From: JAPPLB01 sp965204095
GTDB taxonomy: Bacteria > Acidobacteriota > Terriglobia > Bryobacterales > UBA6623
Length of the DNA stretch: 64,000 nt
Assembly: GCA_965204095.1 (NCBI GenBank)
Contig: OZ241991.1
Location: 2,976,001 to 3,040,000 of the forward strand
Direction of reading: 5' to 3'
The notes under the pieces are model-generated. The model saw only the letters and a list, made by a program, of their open reading frames with translations. It ran no database searches and was not told the DNA's origin. A program made the position numbers and the translations under genes. Positions 1 to 8,723 of the stretch are shown here, one piece after another. How positions within the stretch are numbered: position 1 is the first letter of the stretch; every line of letters starts with the position of its first letter.

Positions 1-1341
1 GTGCAGCTCGCCACCCTCGAACTCCATCGGGGGCGTCTTGAACTCTCCCCCGCTGTAATCGGCCTCGACGGCCGTGAAGCCGTCTCGGCGAAAAACCGTG
101 CGCGAGACCGTTGGGCGGAATCCGATGCTGTCCTTGGGCGACAAGTGGCTGTCCCACGTCACGAAGTACAGCCACATCTCGTCGCCGCGAAAAACCAAAC
201 CTCGCACCGGGTAGAGGCCGCGAGAGTCGAAAGCCCCCGTCGGACCCAGCGGGATCAGGGGTTTCCGATCGTAGCGCTCCCAGTGAATGCCGTCTCGACT
301 CGAGGCGAAACCGATGTCCAGCGGGCCTTTGTTGAGTCGGCCGCCTTCCGGCGCGTAGACGCTCAAGTCGTCGGCGATGAACCAGGGCCGGTAATGCAGG
401 TAGCGGTTCTGGAACATCACGTAAGCGTCTTGTGCATGCGGATATTTCAGCACCTGGGGCATATAGAAGTCCGCCTCGGCAAGACCGTCAAAGCGAGGGT
501 CTCTCTCATCCGCCTCCAAGACGATCTCCGGCATTGGAAACGAAGCGAGATCGGTGGTGACGGAGCGGCCGACAGCCCGCAGAAAGCACCTTCCGAAATC
601 GCCACAGCGATCTTTAAGCTGTGGAGCGACTTCGACGAGGTCGTTCACGCGAACATAGGCTACGTAGCCACCCTGCGCCGCGTCATGGAAGGCAATGTTC
701 TGGCTGTCCATGCCGTCGGGATAGAGAGCTGCCTTCGGAAAGACGTTGTCATGCACTGCCGTCCATTCCCGGCCGTCCGCTGAAGCGAACACCTTGTTCC
801 GCCAGCCGCTGACGATCTTGTAGCGCTCTTGGGGGGGCGCATGAGGATCGCGAAAAACGACGCCCAAGGCAGTGAGCCTGGGGTACATGCTGTCGCGAAT
901 TCCGTAAGCGAAATCTCCCGTGTCGAGCAGCTCCTTCGTTGCCCACTGCCAGTCCACGCCGTTCTTCGAGATGTAGCGAAACCCTCGGAACACCCCGTCG
1001 TTCGCCATCACCTGGAGGTAGGCGGATGACAGCGGCCCATCTGTGACAGTCAGGGGCTCGCCCACAACCAGCTTGTGGACTCCGGCGACAATGTTTCGCT
1101 CACCGGTCTTGCGAGGCGGCTGGACCACAATCCTGACGTTCTTCCGCTCGGCCAGAAAACGACCGTCGAGGAAGATTTGATTGCTGCTCCCGATGTCGTA
1201 GGCCTGTTGGCCTTCAGACGGCAGCGGACCGAACACAGTCACCAGCGTGAGAGCGGCGAGCCTAACGCAGCAGCGGGCCGCCGTGCCCGGCCGCATGCGA
1301 TGACATTGCGCGAACGAACGAATTTCCTGGAAACCAGTCAT
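1..1341 (-). CDS. Exported beta-propeller glycosidase-like protein (partial, 3' end outside window)
   Basis: The frame starts at ATG 1341 and stays open to base 1, giving 447 residues with no stop, so the C-terminus lies beyond the left edge. GAGGAG lies 6-11 bases upstream as ribosome binding site. Residues about 20-48 form a signal peptide (Arg-rich stretch, then a hydrophobic run ending near SEGQQ). The mature part contains several S-x-(D/N)-G-x-x-W units (for example ISKNGVDWQW, FASADGREWT, FASSRDGIHWER), which resemble blade motifs of five-bladed propeller glycosidases (GH43/GH32/GH117-like folds). I cannot place the catalytic acids, so activity is inferred. It lies 130 bases downstream of the racemase-like gene on the same strand and is probably the last visible gene of that operon, which would fit a role in processing sugar polymers or sulfated glycans. 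Confidence 0.75.
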   Translation of the reverse strand, partial: MTGFQEIRSFAQCHRMRPGTAARCCVRLAALTLVTVFGPLPSEGQQAYDIGSSNQIFLDGRFLAERKNVRIVVQPPRKTGERNIVAGVHKLVVGEPLTVTDGPLSSAYLQVMANDGVFRGFRYISKNGVDWQWATKELLDTGDFAYGIRDSMYPRLTALGVVFRDPHAPPQERYKIVSGWRNKVFASADGREWTAVHDNVFPKAALYPDGMDSQNIAFHDAAQGGYVAYVRVNDLVEVAPQLKDRCGDFGRCFLRAVGRSVTTDLASFPMPEIVLEADERDPRFDGLAEADFYMPQVLKYPHAQDAYVMFQNRYLHYRPWFIADDLSVYAPEGGRLNKGPLDIGFASSRDGIHWERYDRKPLIPLGPTGAFDSRGLYPVRGLVFRGDEMWLYFVTWDSHLSPKDSIGFRPTVSRTVFRRDGFTAVEADYSGGEFKTPPMEFEGGELH

Positions 1342-1471
1342 TGCCGCTCCTCGATCCAAAACTTTGTCGATCGATCAACAACAAGGGGGCTCACGGCCGC
1401 TACCGCCGCGTCTCAAGACGGTATCACTCCAACTCATCGGCACAACCCCTGCCATTCCGTGCTCGTCGATA

Positions 1472-2854
1472 TCAATTCTTCAGCAACACCACGCCCTCAT
1501 GTTCGATGCGGGCAAACATTTGCTTGTACTCGGAAGATCCGTCGTCGTCCCAGTATTCGGTGCTGAGGGGGAGATCGTAGCGCAACGGGATCAGACGCCG
1601 GCGGTCCGGGCGGACCATGAAGATGGAGTCCTCGGGGTTGGCGATATTGAACATCCTCGTGCCGTTGTCGAACGTCGTTTTGATGATCCACTTGGGTTGT
1701 TTCGGAAGCTGCAGCTTCTTCAGCCGCTCCAGTTCGTCGTCGTTCAGGGTCACGCCGAGGCCGGGCTTTTCTGGAACCCGGATCAACCCGTTGATCGGCT
1801 CGAGACGCTCGTTCACGACGTCCGACTTCCACTGCTCCGATGAATCGATGAAGTGAAAGCTCCCCGCCTTGAAAGCACTCTGCATGTGTGTCGTCATCGC
1901 GCGCGTCATGTTGCCGCCGACGTTTTGGAGCATGAAGGGCATTTCCGCGGCCTCGAACAACCCGGCGCTGCGCATCGCTTTACCGATCCGGTGATGCCCC
2001 AACATGTAGGCGTCGGCGGCCCGGTGCAGAACCGAATACGTGAAGCGCATCGCGGAGTGGTGCAGCACGACGGGAATTTTCACCCGCTTGCGCAGCTCGA
2101 TGTAGCCGTCGATCTCGTGTGGTTCGAGCGGGTCTTCGAAGCAGCCGGCGATGGGGTATTCGGCGAGGCGCTCGAGTAGGTCGAACATGTGGTCTTCAGT
2201 GCCGCCCATCGTGATGTCGTAGTGGATCTTGAAATCCTTCGGCGCGACCGCCTGCATGGCTTCGGTCTGATCCAACACGTTCTCGAATGGCGAGAGATGA
2301 AACTTCATCCACGTGTAGCCCTCTGCTGAATAGCGTTGCACCGCCTCCACCATGCGCTTGGGGTGCGTCGAGACCGTCCACGAGCAAACCGGCACCAAGC
2401 GACGGTACCGCTGCCCGAAAAGCTTGTAGACCGGCACGCCCGCCGCTTTGCCCATCAAGTCGTACATCGCCGTGCCGAGCGGCAGGGATGTCTCGTCGCC
2501 GACCCAATCGAACGGGCTGGTGCCGACATACTTCTCGACGGTGTCCTCGGATTCTTTCTGTCCTTCGCCCAACCCGGTAATGCCCTTGTTCGTATGGACC
2601 ACATAGACCGTGCGCTCGCGAGGCCCGTAGTAGTGGTTCAGTTGGTAAGCGATCCAGTCGTGGTACTCCAGCGTGATGTCGTGAGTCTCGATCTCGGTTA
2701 TGCGAATGTCACCAAACACCGAATCGGCCGTCTTCTTCGCTGCGAAGGTGGATTCAGCCGTCGAAGCGAGGATGCCTCCGAACGCGGAAGCGCCCGCGGC
2801 GGCCTGCAGGAAGTCTCTTCGGCTGAAGGACAGGGAGTTGCTTCGGGTTTTCAT
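1472..2854 (-). CDS. Exported mandelate racemase/muconate lactonizing (enolase superfamily) protein
   Basis: 460 residues from ATG 2854, chosen over GTG 2869 because GGAGGAG sits 6 bases upstream and because the ATG overlaps the preceding gene's stop as ATGA. The N-terminus has a Tat-type SRRDFLQAAAG signal. The enolase-superfamily layout is present: capping domain, then barrel with KFH (near residue 184) in place of the K-x-K catalytic pair, Asp in HYDIT (near 213) and Glu in FEDPL (near 240) as metal ligands. The third ligand position falls near VVLHHSAM and is not a clear acid. The family takes the proton alpha to a carboxylate, in sugar-acid dehydration or racemisation. Substrate unknown. 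Two SDR-like genes upstream suggest a sugar-acid or sugar oxidation route. Export of such an enzyme is common in Acidobacteria and Planctomycetes-like genomes but the periplasmic substrate is not established. Confidence 0.88.
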   Translation of the reverse strand: MKTRSNSLSFSRRDFLQAAAGASAFGGILASTAESTFAAKKTADSVFGDIRITEIETHDITLEYHDWIAYQLNHYYGPRERTVYVVHTNKGITGLGEGQKESEDTVEKYVGTSPFDWVGDETSLPLGTAMYDLMGKAAGVPVYKLFGQRYRRLVPVCSWTVSTHPKRMVEAVQRYSAEGYTWMKFHLSPFENVLDQTEAMQAVAPKDFKIHYDITMGGTEDHMFDLLERLAEYPIAGCFEDPLEPHEIDGYIELRKRVKIPVVLHHSAMRFTYSVLHRAADAYMLGHHRIGKAMRSAGLFEAAEMPFMLQNVGGNMTRAMTTHMQSAFKAGSFHFIDSSEQWKSDVVNERLEPINGLIRVPEKPGLGVTLNDDELERLKKLQLPKQPKWIIKTTFDNGTRMFNIANPEDSIFMVRPDRRRLIPLRYDLPLSTEYWDDDGSSEYKQMFARIEHEGVVLLKN

Positions 2855-3582
2855 GAAGGTCTCCTCCACTGAACGGATAGATCATCCTTCGGTTGGAAAC
2901 CGAGGATGCGTTTCGTCTTTTCGTTGTTGAATTTGCCGTGGGGCATGTCTCCAAAACAGCAGAAAGCCTCGCACTTCGAAGGCAGGTCCCCGAGATCGAT
3001 CGCCAGGCCGAGCCGGAAGATCTCGCCGGCGTCGGCCCAGGAAATCTGGAACGGAGCACCGCCCGAACCCGGTTTGAGCATGGCCGGATCACGGAAGTTG
3101 TAGAAGAGATATTCCTGCACCCAGATGTCGTGATGTTCGGTGAAAAGGCGGCAAATTTCCTGTCCCAGGGACTTCGATTGCGCATAGAGATTGATGCCCG
3201 ACTGCGACGGAACATCCGGCCGGATATCGAAATCGAACCCTTCGTAAGGCGGCCCGGTGATGGTGAAATGCGGCCCCGTGTTGATCACGCGCCGGATGCC
3301 GTGCTCCACCGCCGCGAGCATCATGTTGTAGCAGCCCATCATGTTCACTCCGAACGCCAGCACGCGATGCGGGCGCACGACGGAGAGATTGAGGATCGTG
3401 TCCATCCCTTCAGCGGCCTGCATGACCTGCTCAAGGTTGGTTACGTCCACCTTGCGGTACTCATGCGGAGTCTCCGAAGGAGGAGGCTTGATATCGGTGA
3501 TGAGCAACTCGTGCTCTCCTTCGAGCGCTTTGACGACGTGCGGGCCGAGGTAGCCGTTCGCGCCGAGGATCAGGGCTTTCAT
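2851..3582 (-). CDS. NAD-dependent epimerase/dehydratase (extended SDR)
   Basis: 243 residues from ATG 3582, which has AAAGGAGA about 6 bases upstream; the open frame extends further up but that part is not SDR-like. The N-terminus has the Rossmann motif GANGYLG, followed by the acidic strand end ITDIKPP, a DTILNLS segment and the catalytic Y-x-x-x-K as YAQSK. The C-terminal end, KRILGFQP, is typical of extended SDR sugar-nucleotide or sugar-acid dehydrogenases (uronate dehydrogenase and UDP-sugar epimerase are both possible). Cytoplasmic; no signal. Its stop overlaps the start of the racemase-like gene by four bases, so the two are probably translationally coupled. It follows a second SDR-like gene by 32 bases. 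Confidence 0.87.
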   Translation of the reverse strand: MKALILGANGYLGPHVVKALEGEHELLITDIKPPPSETPHEYRKVDVTNLEQVMQAAEGMDTILNLSVVRPHRVLAFGVNMMGCYNMMLAAVEHGIRRVINTGPHFTITGPPYEGFDFDIRPDVPSQSGINLYAQSKSLGQEICRLFTEHHDIWVQEYLFYNFRDPAMLKPGSGGAPFQISWADAGEIFRLGLAIDLGDLPSKCEAFCCFGDMPHGKFNNEKTKRILGFQPKDDLSVQWRRPS

Positions 3583-3614
3583 CGCGATTCTCCTTTCTGC
3601 TCTGCTTTGCCGTC

Positions 3615-4403
3615 TCAGCCGTTGTGGACGGGCTCGTAACCGAGAACGCGCTTGGCACGGTTCGAGTCGAAGCGCGCTAGCGGAGAACCGGCCGAAACAT
3701 GTAGTACCGACCAATGTGCAAGGGTGGAAGGGCTTTCCTCGCCGTGCGCTTCGAGCGCCAGGCGGACAGCCTGGGCGGCATCCTCTTCGGCTACGGCCAT
3801 CGGATCGCCAGAGACTTCGGACGCAGGAACCACCTTCCCGAGCCGCAGAGTGACGACCGGCAGTTTGCCGACTCGCGCAAACTCCCGGCAGGTGAATTCG
3901 CCGAGATGCTTCGGTAGAGAGCGGCCCTTCAGATCCGGGCGGGGACGCCAGGTTTCGTTGACGAGATAGTCCGAATCATACGCCGTCATGATCTCGAGGG
4001 TGCTGAGGTAGACCACCTTCCGCACCCCGGAGTTGGCGGCTGCCAGCAGCAGGTTATAAGTCCGCCGCGTGAGGTAATCGATCTGCTCGTGCATGTCGTC
4101 ATCCGCAAGAGGCTCGGCGACATGGACAATCGCGTCGATTCCGGCAACAAGTTGGTCGGTCGGTTCCTCGTGGTCGAGATCGCATTGGCGAAAAGGGTGC
4201 TCGGATTCGATCGTGTTGCGGCTCGTCTTCAGAATCTCGTAGCTTCCGCTGAGGTTGTCCGCCAACATGCCGGCCAGAGCGTGTTCGCCCGATGTGATCA
4301 ACACGCGTCGAATTTCGCCTGAACTGCTGTCAGATGCGGAGCAGGCGGTTGCTCCTGCGGCAGCCGCCAGCGCACTGTTTCTCAAAAAAGATCTGCGTTG
4401 CAT
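3615..4403 (-). CDS. Exported, degenerate NAD(P)-binding epimerase-like protein
   Basis: 262 residues. The N-terminus MQRRSFLRNSALAAAAGATAC combines a twin-arginine pattern with a lipobox-like ATAC, so the product is probably exported and may be lipid-anchored. The rest has the extended-SDR plan (Rossmann strand RRVLITSG, DAIVHVAEPL, KVVYLST, C-terminal RAKRVLGYEP). Two key features look lost: the glycine motif reads TSGEHALAG rather than GxxGxxG, and no Y-x-x-x-K is seen where LPKHLGE occurs. It may therefore bind but not catalyse, or act as a partner of the intact SDR downstream. First gene of the minus-strand operon; no clear promoter was identified upstream. Confidence 0.78.
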   Translation of the reverse strand: MQRRSFLRNSALAAAAGATACSASDSSSGEIRRVLITSGEHALAGMLADNLSGSYEILKTSRNTIESEHPFRQCDLDHEEPTDQLVAGIDAIVHVAEPLADDDMHEQIDYLTRRTYNLLLAAANSGVRKVVYLSTLEIMTAYDSDYLVNETWRPRPDLKGRSLPKHLGEFTCREFARVGKLPVVTLRLGKVVPASEVSGDPMAVAEEDAAQAVRLALEAHGEESPSTLAHWSVLHVSAGSPLARFDSNRAKRVLGYEPVHNG

Positions 4404-4548
4404 AAGGATTCACCACGGCCTGGAAACTTCGGAAGACATCCCGCAAAGCCGGCCGTGTCAACCGAAGTGTACGCCTCCGCCGGGCGCCGCGTCCAGTGGG
4501 AAAACAGCATGCTTCGCACGGACAGCACGCCGATGTAAACGAGAGGCG

Positions 4549-4584
4549 CTCCTGTATTGGACGCTGCGGTGTCCAGTACACAAG
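4549..4584. repeat. Short palindromic hairpin repeat, copy A (in gene-free gap 4404-4882)
   Basis: Arms 4549-4562 and 4571-4584 pair at 11 of 14 positions around the 8-base loop GCTGCGGT. The reverse complement of this loop, ACCGCAGC, is the loop of a second copy at 59274-59317, and stem sequences are related with one compensatory change. The element sits between two divergently oriented genes, so it is not placed as a simple terminator. In the rest of the 479-base gap I see no convincing gene; the frames there have no recognisable protein character. Confidence 0.6.
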
Positions 4585-4882
4585 CATCCAACAACTTGTT
4601 GCGGCGCCTTTCAAACATGGCCGTGGCAGCGACCAACATCAACAGACCGTCAGAACACCCTTCCATCAAGCGGGCCGAGCCGTTGGTGCCGCGAGCGGAA
4701 ACAGACGCCCTGAAAACCTCGTAACGTCAACATTATTAAGGAGTTGGCGGAATACCGTGGGGGACGCGCCCTTGCCCTGGAGTCCGCCGAGCGATTACAC
4801 TGACACCGTCGAAAGGCCGGTTCGGGAGGCCCCGTCGAGCCCCCCCGCATGCCGGCCCGAGGCAGGGAGGGAAATCCGCTTC

Positions 4883-6010
4883 ATGCCTAAACCTCTGGTG
4901 TTCCACATAACCGGCCGCAAGCTCGTCATCGCCTTGCTGCTGACCGTCGTCCCGATCAGTCTGGCGGCTCTCTACGCCGCCACGCGGGCCGGCGAGACGA
5001 CCGCATCAGCGGCCGGCCGCCACCTGGAAACGGTCGCCCAGGCGGCCGCCGGCAGCATCGAACAGCAGATCGAGGCGAAGGTGGTGGAAGCCGCGCTGAT
5101 GGCCTCGGACGCGGCCGTGCTGGAGGTGGTTCGCAACTCGAACCGGCAATATTTCCGGGTGCGGCAGGAACTGATCCGGGAGCGTTTGCTGGCGAAGGAC
5201 CAGACCTGGGTGACGCCGCAGGGCGAGGCGCTGGTGGAGCAGACGATGTCGAACCCGGGCTCTGAGGCGCTGCGGCGCAAGCTGACGGTGGACCCGAGTT
5301 TTCTGCGCATCACGGTGACGGATCTGGAAGGGGCGACGGTGGCGGCGACGCACAAGACGCTGGACTACTACCAGGCCGACGAGGAGTACTGGCAGGACAT
5401 CTACTTTTACGGCCGCGGGGTGGTGAGCCTGACGGACGTGCTGTACGACGAGGCGACGAAGAACTACTACATCGGGGTAGGGGTGCCGGTGGTGCGGGAG
5501 ACCAACCAGATCATGGGGACGCTGGATGCGCTGGTGCAGGTGGGGTCGCTGTTGCCGGCGTTGCACCGTGCGGATCTGGGGGTGGGCGGCAAGGTGTATC
5601 TGGCGAAGAAGGACGGGGCGGTGATCTTCGGGACGGACGGCTTGACGCTGGCGGACGAGGAGCGGTCGGCGGAGGTGGATGCGGTGGTGGACGCGCGGGG
5701 CAATTACGAGGGCCGCACGTCGGGGTCGTTCGATGCGACGTTTCCGGGGGGGCGGCGCGCGCGGCTGGCGTTTGCGGAGTTGGGATTGGAGGAGCAGTAT
5801 CCGAAGCTGGACTGGATGGTGGTGGCGGTGGAGGAAGGGCCGGGGGCGCTGGGGGCGATCTCGATGGCGACGGTGCTGATCATGGGGATCGCGCTGCTGT
5901 CGCTGGCGTGCGTGGTGTTCTTGATCGTGTACTTTGCGTTGCACCAACCGAGTGAGATCGAGGAAGTCGAGGAGGAGATGGGCGCGACCATCAAGGGTGC
6001 CTCAGGCTGA
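4883..6010 (+). CDS. Membrane-anchored Cache sensor protein without output domain
   Basis: 375 residues from ATG 4883 (AGGGAGG upstream at 4864-4870); the open frame before it lacks protein character. A first membrane segment (residues about 10-35, LVIALLLTVVPISLAALYA) is followed by a helical stretch and a large periplasmic region with Cache/PAS-like features: LRITVTDLEGATVAATHKTLDYYQADEEYW, then YYIGVGVPVV and a second half with GKVYLAKKDGAVIFG. A second membrane segment (about 325-355) ends in an acidic tail. This is the extracellular half of a chemoreceptor or histidine kinase, but the protein stops about 20 residues after the second membrane helix, with no HAMP, kinase, cyclase or methyl-accepting domain. 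It may signal through a separate partner. Monocistronic by appearance; the S9 peptidase follows after about 95 bases. Confidence 0.8.
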   Translation: MPKPLVFHITGRKLVIALLLTVVPISLAALYAATRAGETTASAAGRHLETVAQAAAGSIEQQIEAKVVEAALMASDAAVLEVVRNSNRQYFRVRQELIRERLLAKDQTWVTPQGEALVEQTMSNPGSEALRRKLTVDPSFLRITVTDLEGATVAATHKTLDYYQADEEYWQDIYFYGRGVVSLTDVLYDEATKNYYIGVGVPVVRETNQIMGTLDALVQVGSLLPALHRADLGVGGKVYLAKKDGAVIFGTDGLTLADEERSAEVDAVVDARGNYEGRTSGSFDATFPGGRRARLAFAELGLEEQYPKLDWMVVAVEEGPGALGAISMATVLIMGIALLSLACVVFLIVYFALHQPSEIEEVEEEMGATIKGASG

Positions 6011-6104
6011 GATGTGGCTCGCAGGGATCAATACCTGTTTCCAACAGGGCCATCGAGGCCCTTTCGTCTTTCCAAGACCTGCGGCATGAGGTAGAGTCAA
6101 GTTG

Positions 6105-8342
6105 ATGACTCGGGCCTTGCTGTGTTTGGGCTTGCTGCTGTCAGCGCCACTCCTCGCGCAGACCGAATCCGGGCAACCCTTTGACATCTGGGCGCTGCAG
6201 CGGATCACACGCATCTCCGATCCGCAGCTTTCCCCCGACGGCTCGACAGTGGCCTTCGTCGGCGAGAAGACCCTGCTTTCCGAGAACACCAAGCGCAAGC
6301 ACATCTACACGCTTCCGATCGACGGCGGCCAAGCCCGGCAACTGACGTTCGAAGGCAAGTCGAACAGCCGGCCGCGGTGGTCGCCCGATTCTTCTCAGAT
6401 CGCCTTCCTTTCCGACCGCGAGGACTCGTCGCAGATTTGGCTGATGTCCGCCGACGGCGACGACAAGCGTCCTGTGACGGACCTCCCTACGGAAGCCTCG
6501 AGTGTGAAGTTTTTCCCGGACGGGGAACGGTTGCTGTTCGCCAGTCGCGTATTTCAGGAATGCGGGGCGGACATGGAATGCAACCAGCGGCGATTGCAGG
6601 AGCGGGAGGACAATCCCGTTCGGGCGCGCTCCTACGACGAGCTTCTGTATCGGCGCTGGGATGAATGGGACGACGGCCGGGTCGGTCATTTGTTGATCAA
6701 GGACCTTGTGACCGGCGAACTGCGCGACCTGACACCGGGGGGTTATGACGTTCCACCCTTTTCTCTGGGTGGCATGGATGCTTATGACATCGCACCGGAT
6801 GGCCAAACCGTCTGTTTCGCGGTGGCGGTGGGCAACAAGCCGGCGGTCAGCACCAACGTCGATCTCTACGTGGTGAACGTAGGGGAGGGCGCTAGGCCGG
6901 CCGCGCTGACAGAGGGTCCGGCGACGGAGACCTCGCCGCTCTACTCGCCGGACGGGCGCTATCTCGCCTACCGGGCGCAAGAGCGGGCGGGGTATGAGTC
7001 CGACCGTTACCGGCTGATGTTGCTCGACCTCATGGCGGACGAAGACTCGGAAGAAGACCCGGTTGTGAGCCTGACGGAGAACCTCGACCGCTGGGTGTCG
7101 GAGATTGCCTGGGCGCCGGATTCGTCGCGGCTTTTCTTTACGGCGGAAGACCGCGGACGGGCACCGATCTTCACGGTTGCGGCGCAAGGCGGCGGCATGC
7201 AGGCAGTGGTCTTCGGTGACGCGCACCATGGCGACGTGCAGTTGACGCCGGATGCGCGGTCGATGATCTACAGCGTTCACAGCGCGTCGCATCCGGTGGA
7301 GATTTATCGGGGCTTCTCCTCGGGCGGGCCGCCGATTCAGCTCACTCACCTGAACGACGATGTCATGGAGGCGTACGAATCGGGAGAAGTCGAGGAGATT
7401 ACTTACGAAAGCATCGACGGCACGTCGATCAGCGGGTTTCTCGTGCAACCGCCGAACTTCGACTTCGAGCGGAAGTATCCCCTGCTGTTACTGATTCACG
7501 GCGGGCCGCAGGGCGCCTGGGGTGAGGCTTGGAGCTATCGTTGGAACCCGCAGGTGTTCGCTTCGGCAGGGTACCTCGTGTTCATGCCGAACCCGCGGGG
7601 TTCAACGGGATACGGTCAGGCGCTGACCGATGCGATCAACGGAGATTGGGGCGGGTTGGTGTACGAAGACATCATGGCCGGTGTCGACTATGTGCTGCGG
7701 CGGCCCTACGTCGATTCCAACAAGCTCGTTGCGGCGGGTGGGTCCTTCGGCGGCTACATGATCAACTGGATGCTCGGCCGCACGACTCGCTTCCGAGCTT
7801 TCGTCTCTCACGCCGGTGTCTACGATCTGCGCAGCATGTTCGGTTCGACCGAAGAGTTGTTCTTCCCGATTTGGGAGTTCGACGGCACGCCTTGGGAGAA
7901 CCCGGAGTCGTACGAGCGCTGGTCGCCCAGCCGTTTCGTTACGAAGTTTCAGACCCCGACGCTGGTGATCCATGGGGAGAATGACTTCCGTGTGCCGTTT
8001 ACGCAGAGCATGCAGTTGTTCACGGCGCTTCAGTTGCGCGAGGTGCCGTCGAAGTTCTTGTATTTCCCGGACGAGGGGCATTGGATTCTCAAGCCGCGCA
8101 ACAGCATCCACTGGTACGAGACCGTGATCGGCTGGTTCGATCAGTGGATCGAGCGGATTCACCGGCCCCGGACCCCTCCCACGTACATACGTCCGGTGGT
8201 GGACCCGAGCGAGACCGAAGAGACGGAAGAGACCGAAGACGCCGAGGAAGAAGCCGAACCCGTCAGCCCGGTGCGGCCTGACGAGCCGCGGCCCAGCCCT
8301 CTGCAGCCCGATAAACCGCGGCCCAGCCCGATTCCGCGTTAG
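6105..8342 (+). CDS. S9 family prolyl-oligopeptidase-like serine peptidase, secreted
   Basis: 745 residues from ATG 6105 (an upstream TTG at 6102 is less likely). Signal peptide MTRALLCLGLLLSAPLLAQ. The N-terminal half has WD40/PD40-like propeller repeats with S-x-D-(G/S) signatures such as LSPDGSTVAFVG, WSPDSSQIAFLS and YSPDGRYLAYRA. The C-terminal alpha/beta hydrolase has the nucleophile Ser in GGSFGGYM, Asp in HGENDFRVP and His in DEGHW. Such enzymes cleave short peptides, usually after proline or with dipeptidyl specificity, in the periplasm or at the surface. After the hydrolase domain a low-complexity tail of about 45 residues runs first acidic (ETEETEETEDAEEEAE), then in repeated PRPSP units; this is not part of the family fold and may attach the enzyme to another surface. 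Confidence 0.93.
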   Translation: MTRALLCLGLLLSAPLLAQTESGQPFDIWALQRITRISDPQLSPDGSTVAFVGEKTLLSENTKRKHIYTLPIDGGQARQLTFEGKSNSRPRWSPDSSQIAFLSDREDSSQIWLMSADGDDKRPVTDLPTEASSVKFFPDGERLLFASRVFQECGADMECNQRRLQEREDNPVRARSYDELLYRRWDEWDDGRVGHLLIKDLVTGELRDLTPGGYDVPPFSLGGMDAYDIAPDGQTVCFAVAVGNKPAVSTNVDLYVVNVGEGARPAALTEGPATETSPLYSPDGRYLAYRAQERAGYESDRYRLMLLDLMADEDSEEDPVVSLTENLDRWVSEIAWAPDSSRLFFTAEDRGRAPIFTVAAQGGGMQAVVFGDAHHGDVQLTPDARSMIYSVHSASHPVEIYRGFSSGGPPIQLTHLNDDVMEAYESGEVEEITYESIDGTSISGFLVQPPNFDFERKYPLLLLIHGGPQGAWGEAWSYRWNPQVFASAGYLVFMPNPRGSTGYGQALTDAINGDWGGLVYEDIMAGVDYVLRRPYVDSNKLVAAGGSFGGYMINWMLGRTTRFRAFVSHAGVYDLRSMFGSTEELFFPIWEFDGTPWENPESYERWSPSRFVTKFQTPTLVIHGENDFRVPFTQSMQLFTALQLREVPSKFLYFPDEGHWILKPRNSIHWYETVIGWFDQWIERIHRPRTPPTYIRPVVDPSETEETEETEDAEEEAEPVSPVRPDEPRPSPLQPDKPRPSPIPR

Positions 8343-8473
8343 AGTTTTAACAGTTCGTGGTGAAACCCCGCGTAGTACCGAGAGTGGTCAGGCGCCCGGC
8401 TGACAAGGCGCGACGAGGGAGCATATTGGACCTATTCGACCGAGGAGCAACGCAGTTCAGCCGGGATGCATCG

Positions 8474-8497
8474 CCGCTCGAATGCAGCGGGGCTTTT
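8474..8497 (+). terminator. Weak terminator-like hairpin after the S9 peptidase
   Basis: CCGCT at 8474-8478 pairs with AGCGG at 8486-8490, followed by GGCTTTT. The stem is only five pairs and lies 130 bases after the peptidase stop, so this is a weak call. Confidence 0.25.
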
Positions 8498-8513
8498 GCC
8501 ACGGGCTGTTATT

Positions 8514-8720
8514 AACCTGCATGTCTCACCACGCGGCGAGGCGAAGTGCGTGAGAGGGCCGTCAGGACGAGGCGCAAGCCGGGCGGAGGAAAAAGGCGCG
8601 AGCCACTTGGCGCGCTCAACACGGCCTTGAAGAGGTTTTTCACGAATCACGAGTCACGAATCACGAATCACGGCCTTTTATCGTGTGCTTCGACCGTCGG
8701 GTGGTGAGAAAGGCAGGTTA
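8514..8720. mobile_element. MITE-like repeat element, copy 1
   Basis: Left end 8514-8532 reads AACCTGCATGTCTCACCAC; right end 8701-8719 reads GTGGTGAGAAAGGCAGGTT, matching as inverted repeats at 17 of 19 positions. The interior shares with the copies at 32801 and 40813 a conserved left half (GCGGCGAGGCGAAGTGCGTG) and a right end containing CTTCGACCGTCGGGTGGTGAG. A 7-bp tandem repeat CACGAAT/CACGAGT occupies about 8642-8673. No coding frame of its own. The right end abuts the start codon of the next gene at 8724. Together with the weak hairpin it fills the gap 8343-8723. Confidence 0.8.
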
Positions 8721-8723
8721 ACC

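Noticed and set aside
5006..5947. 313-codon minus-strand Arg/His-rich frame
   Set aside because: Antisense to the Cache protein, whose membrane and Cache features are clear.
6141..7448. 435-codon minus-strand frame
   Set aside because: Antisense to the S9 peptidase; Arg/His-rich shadow.
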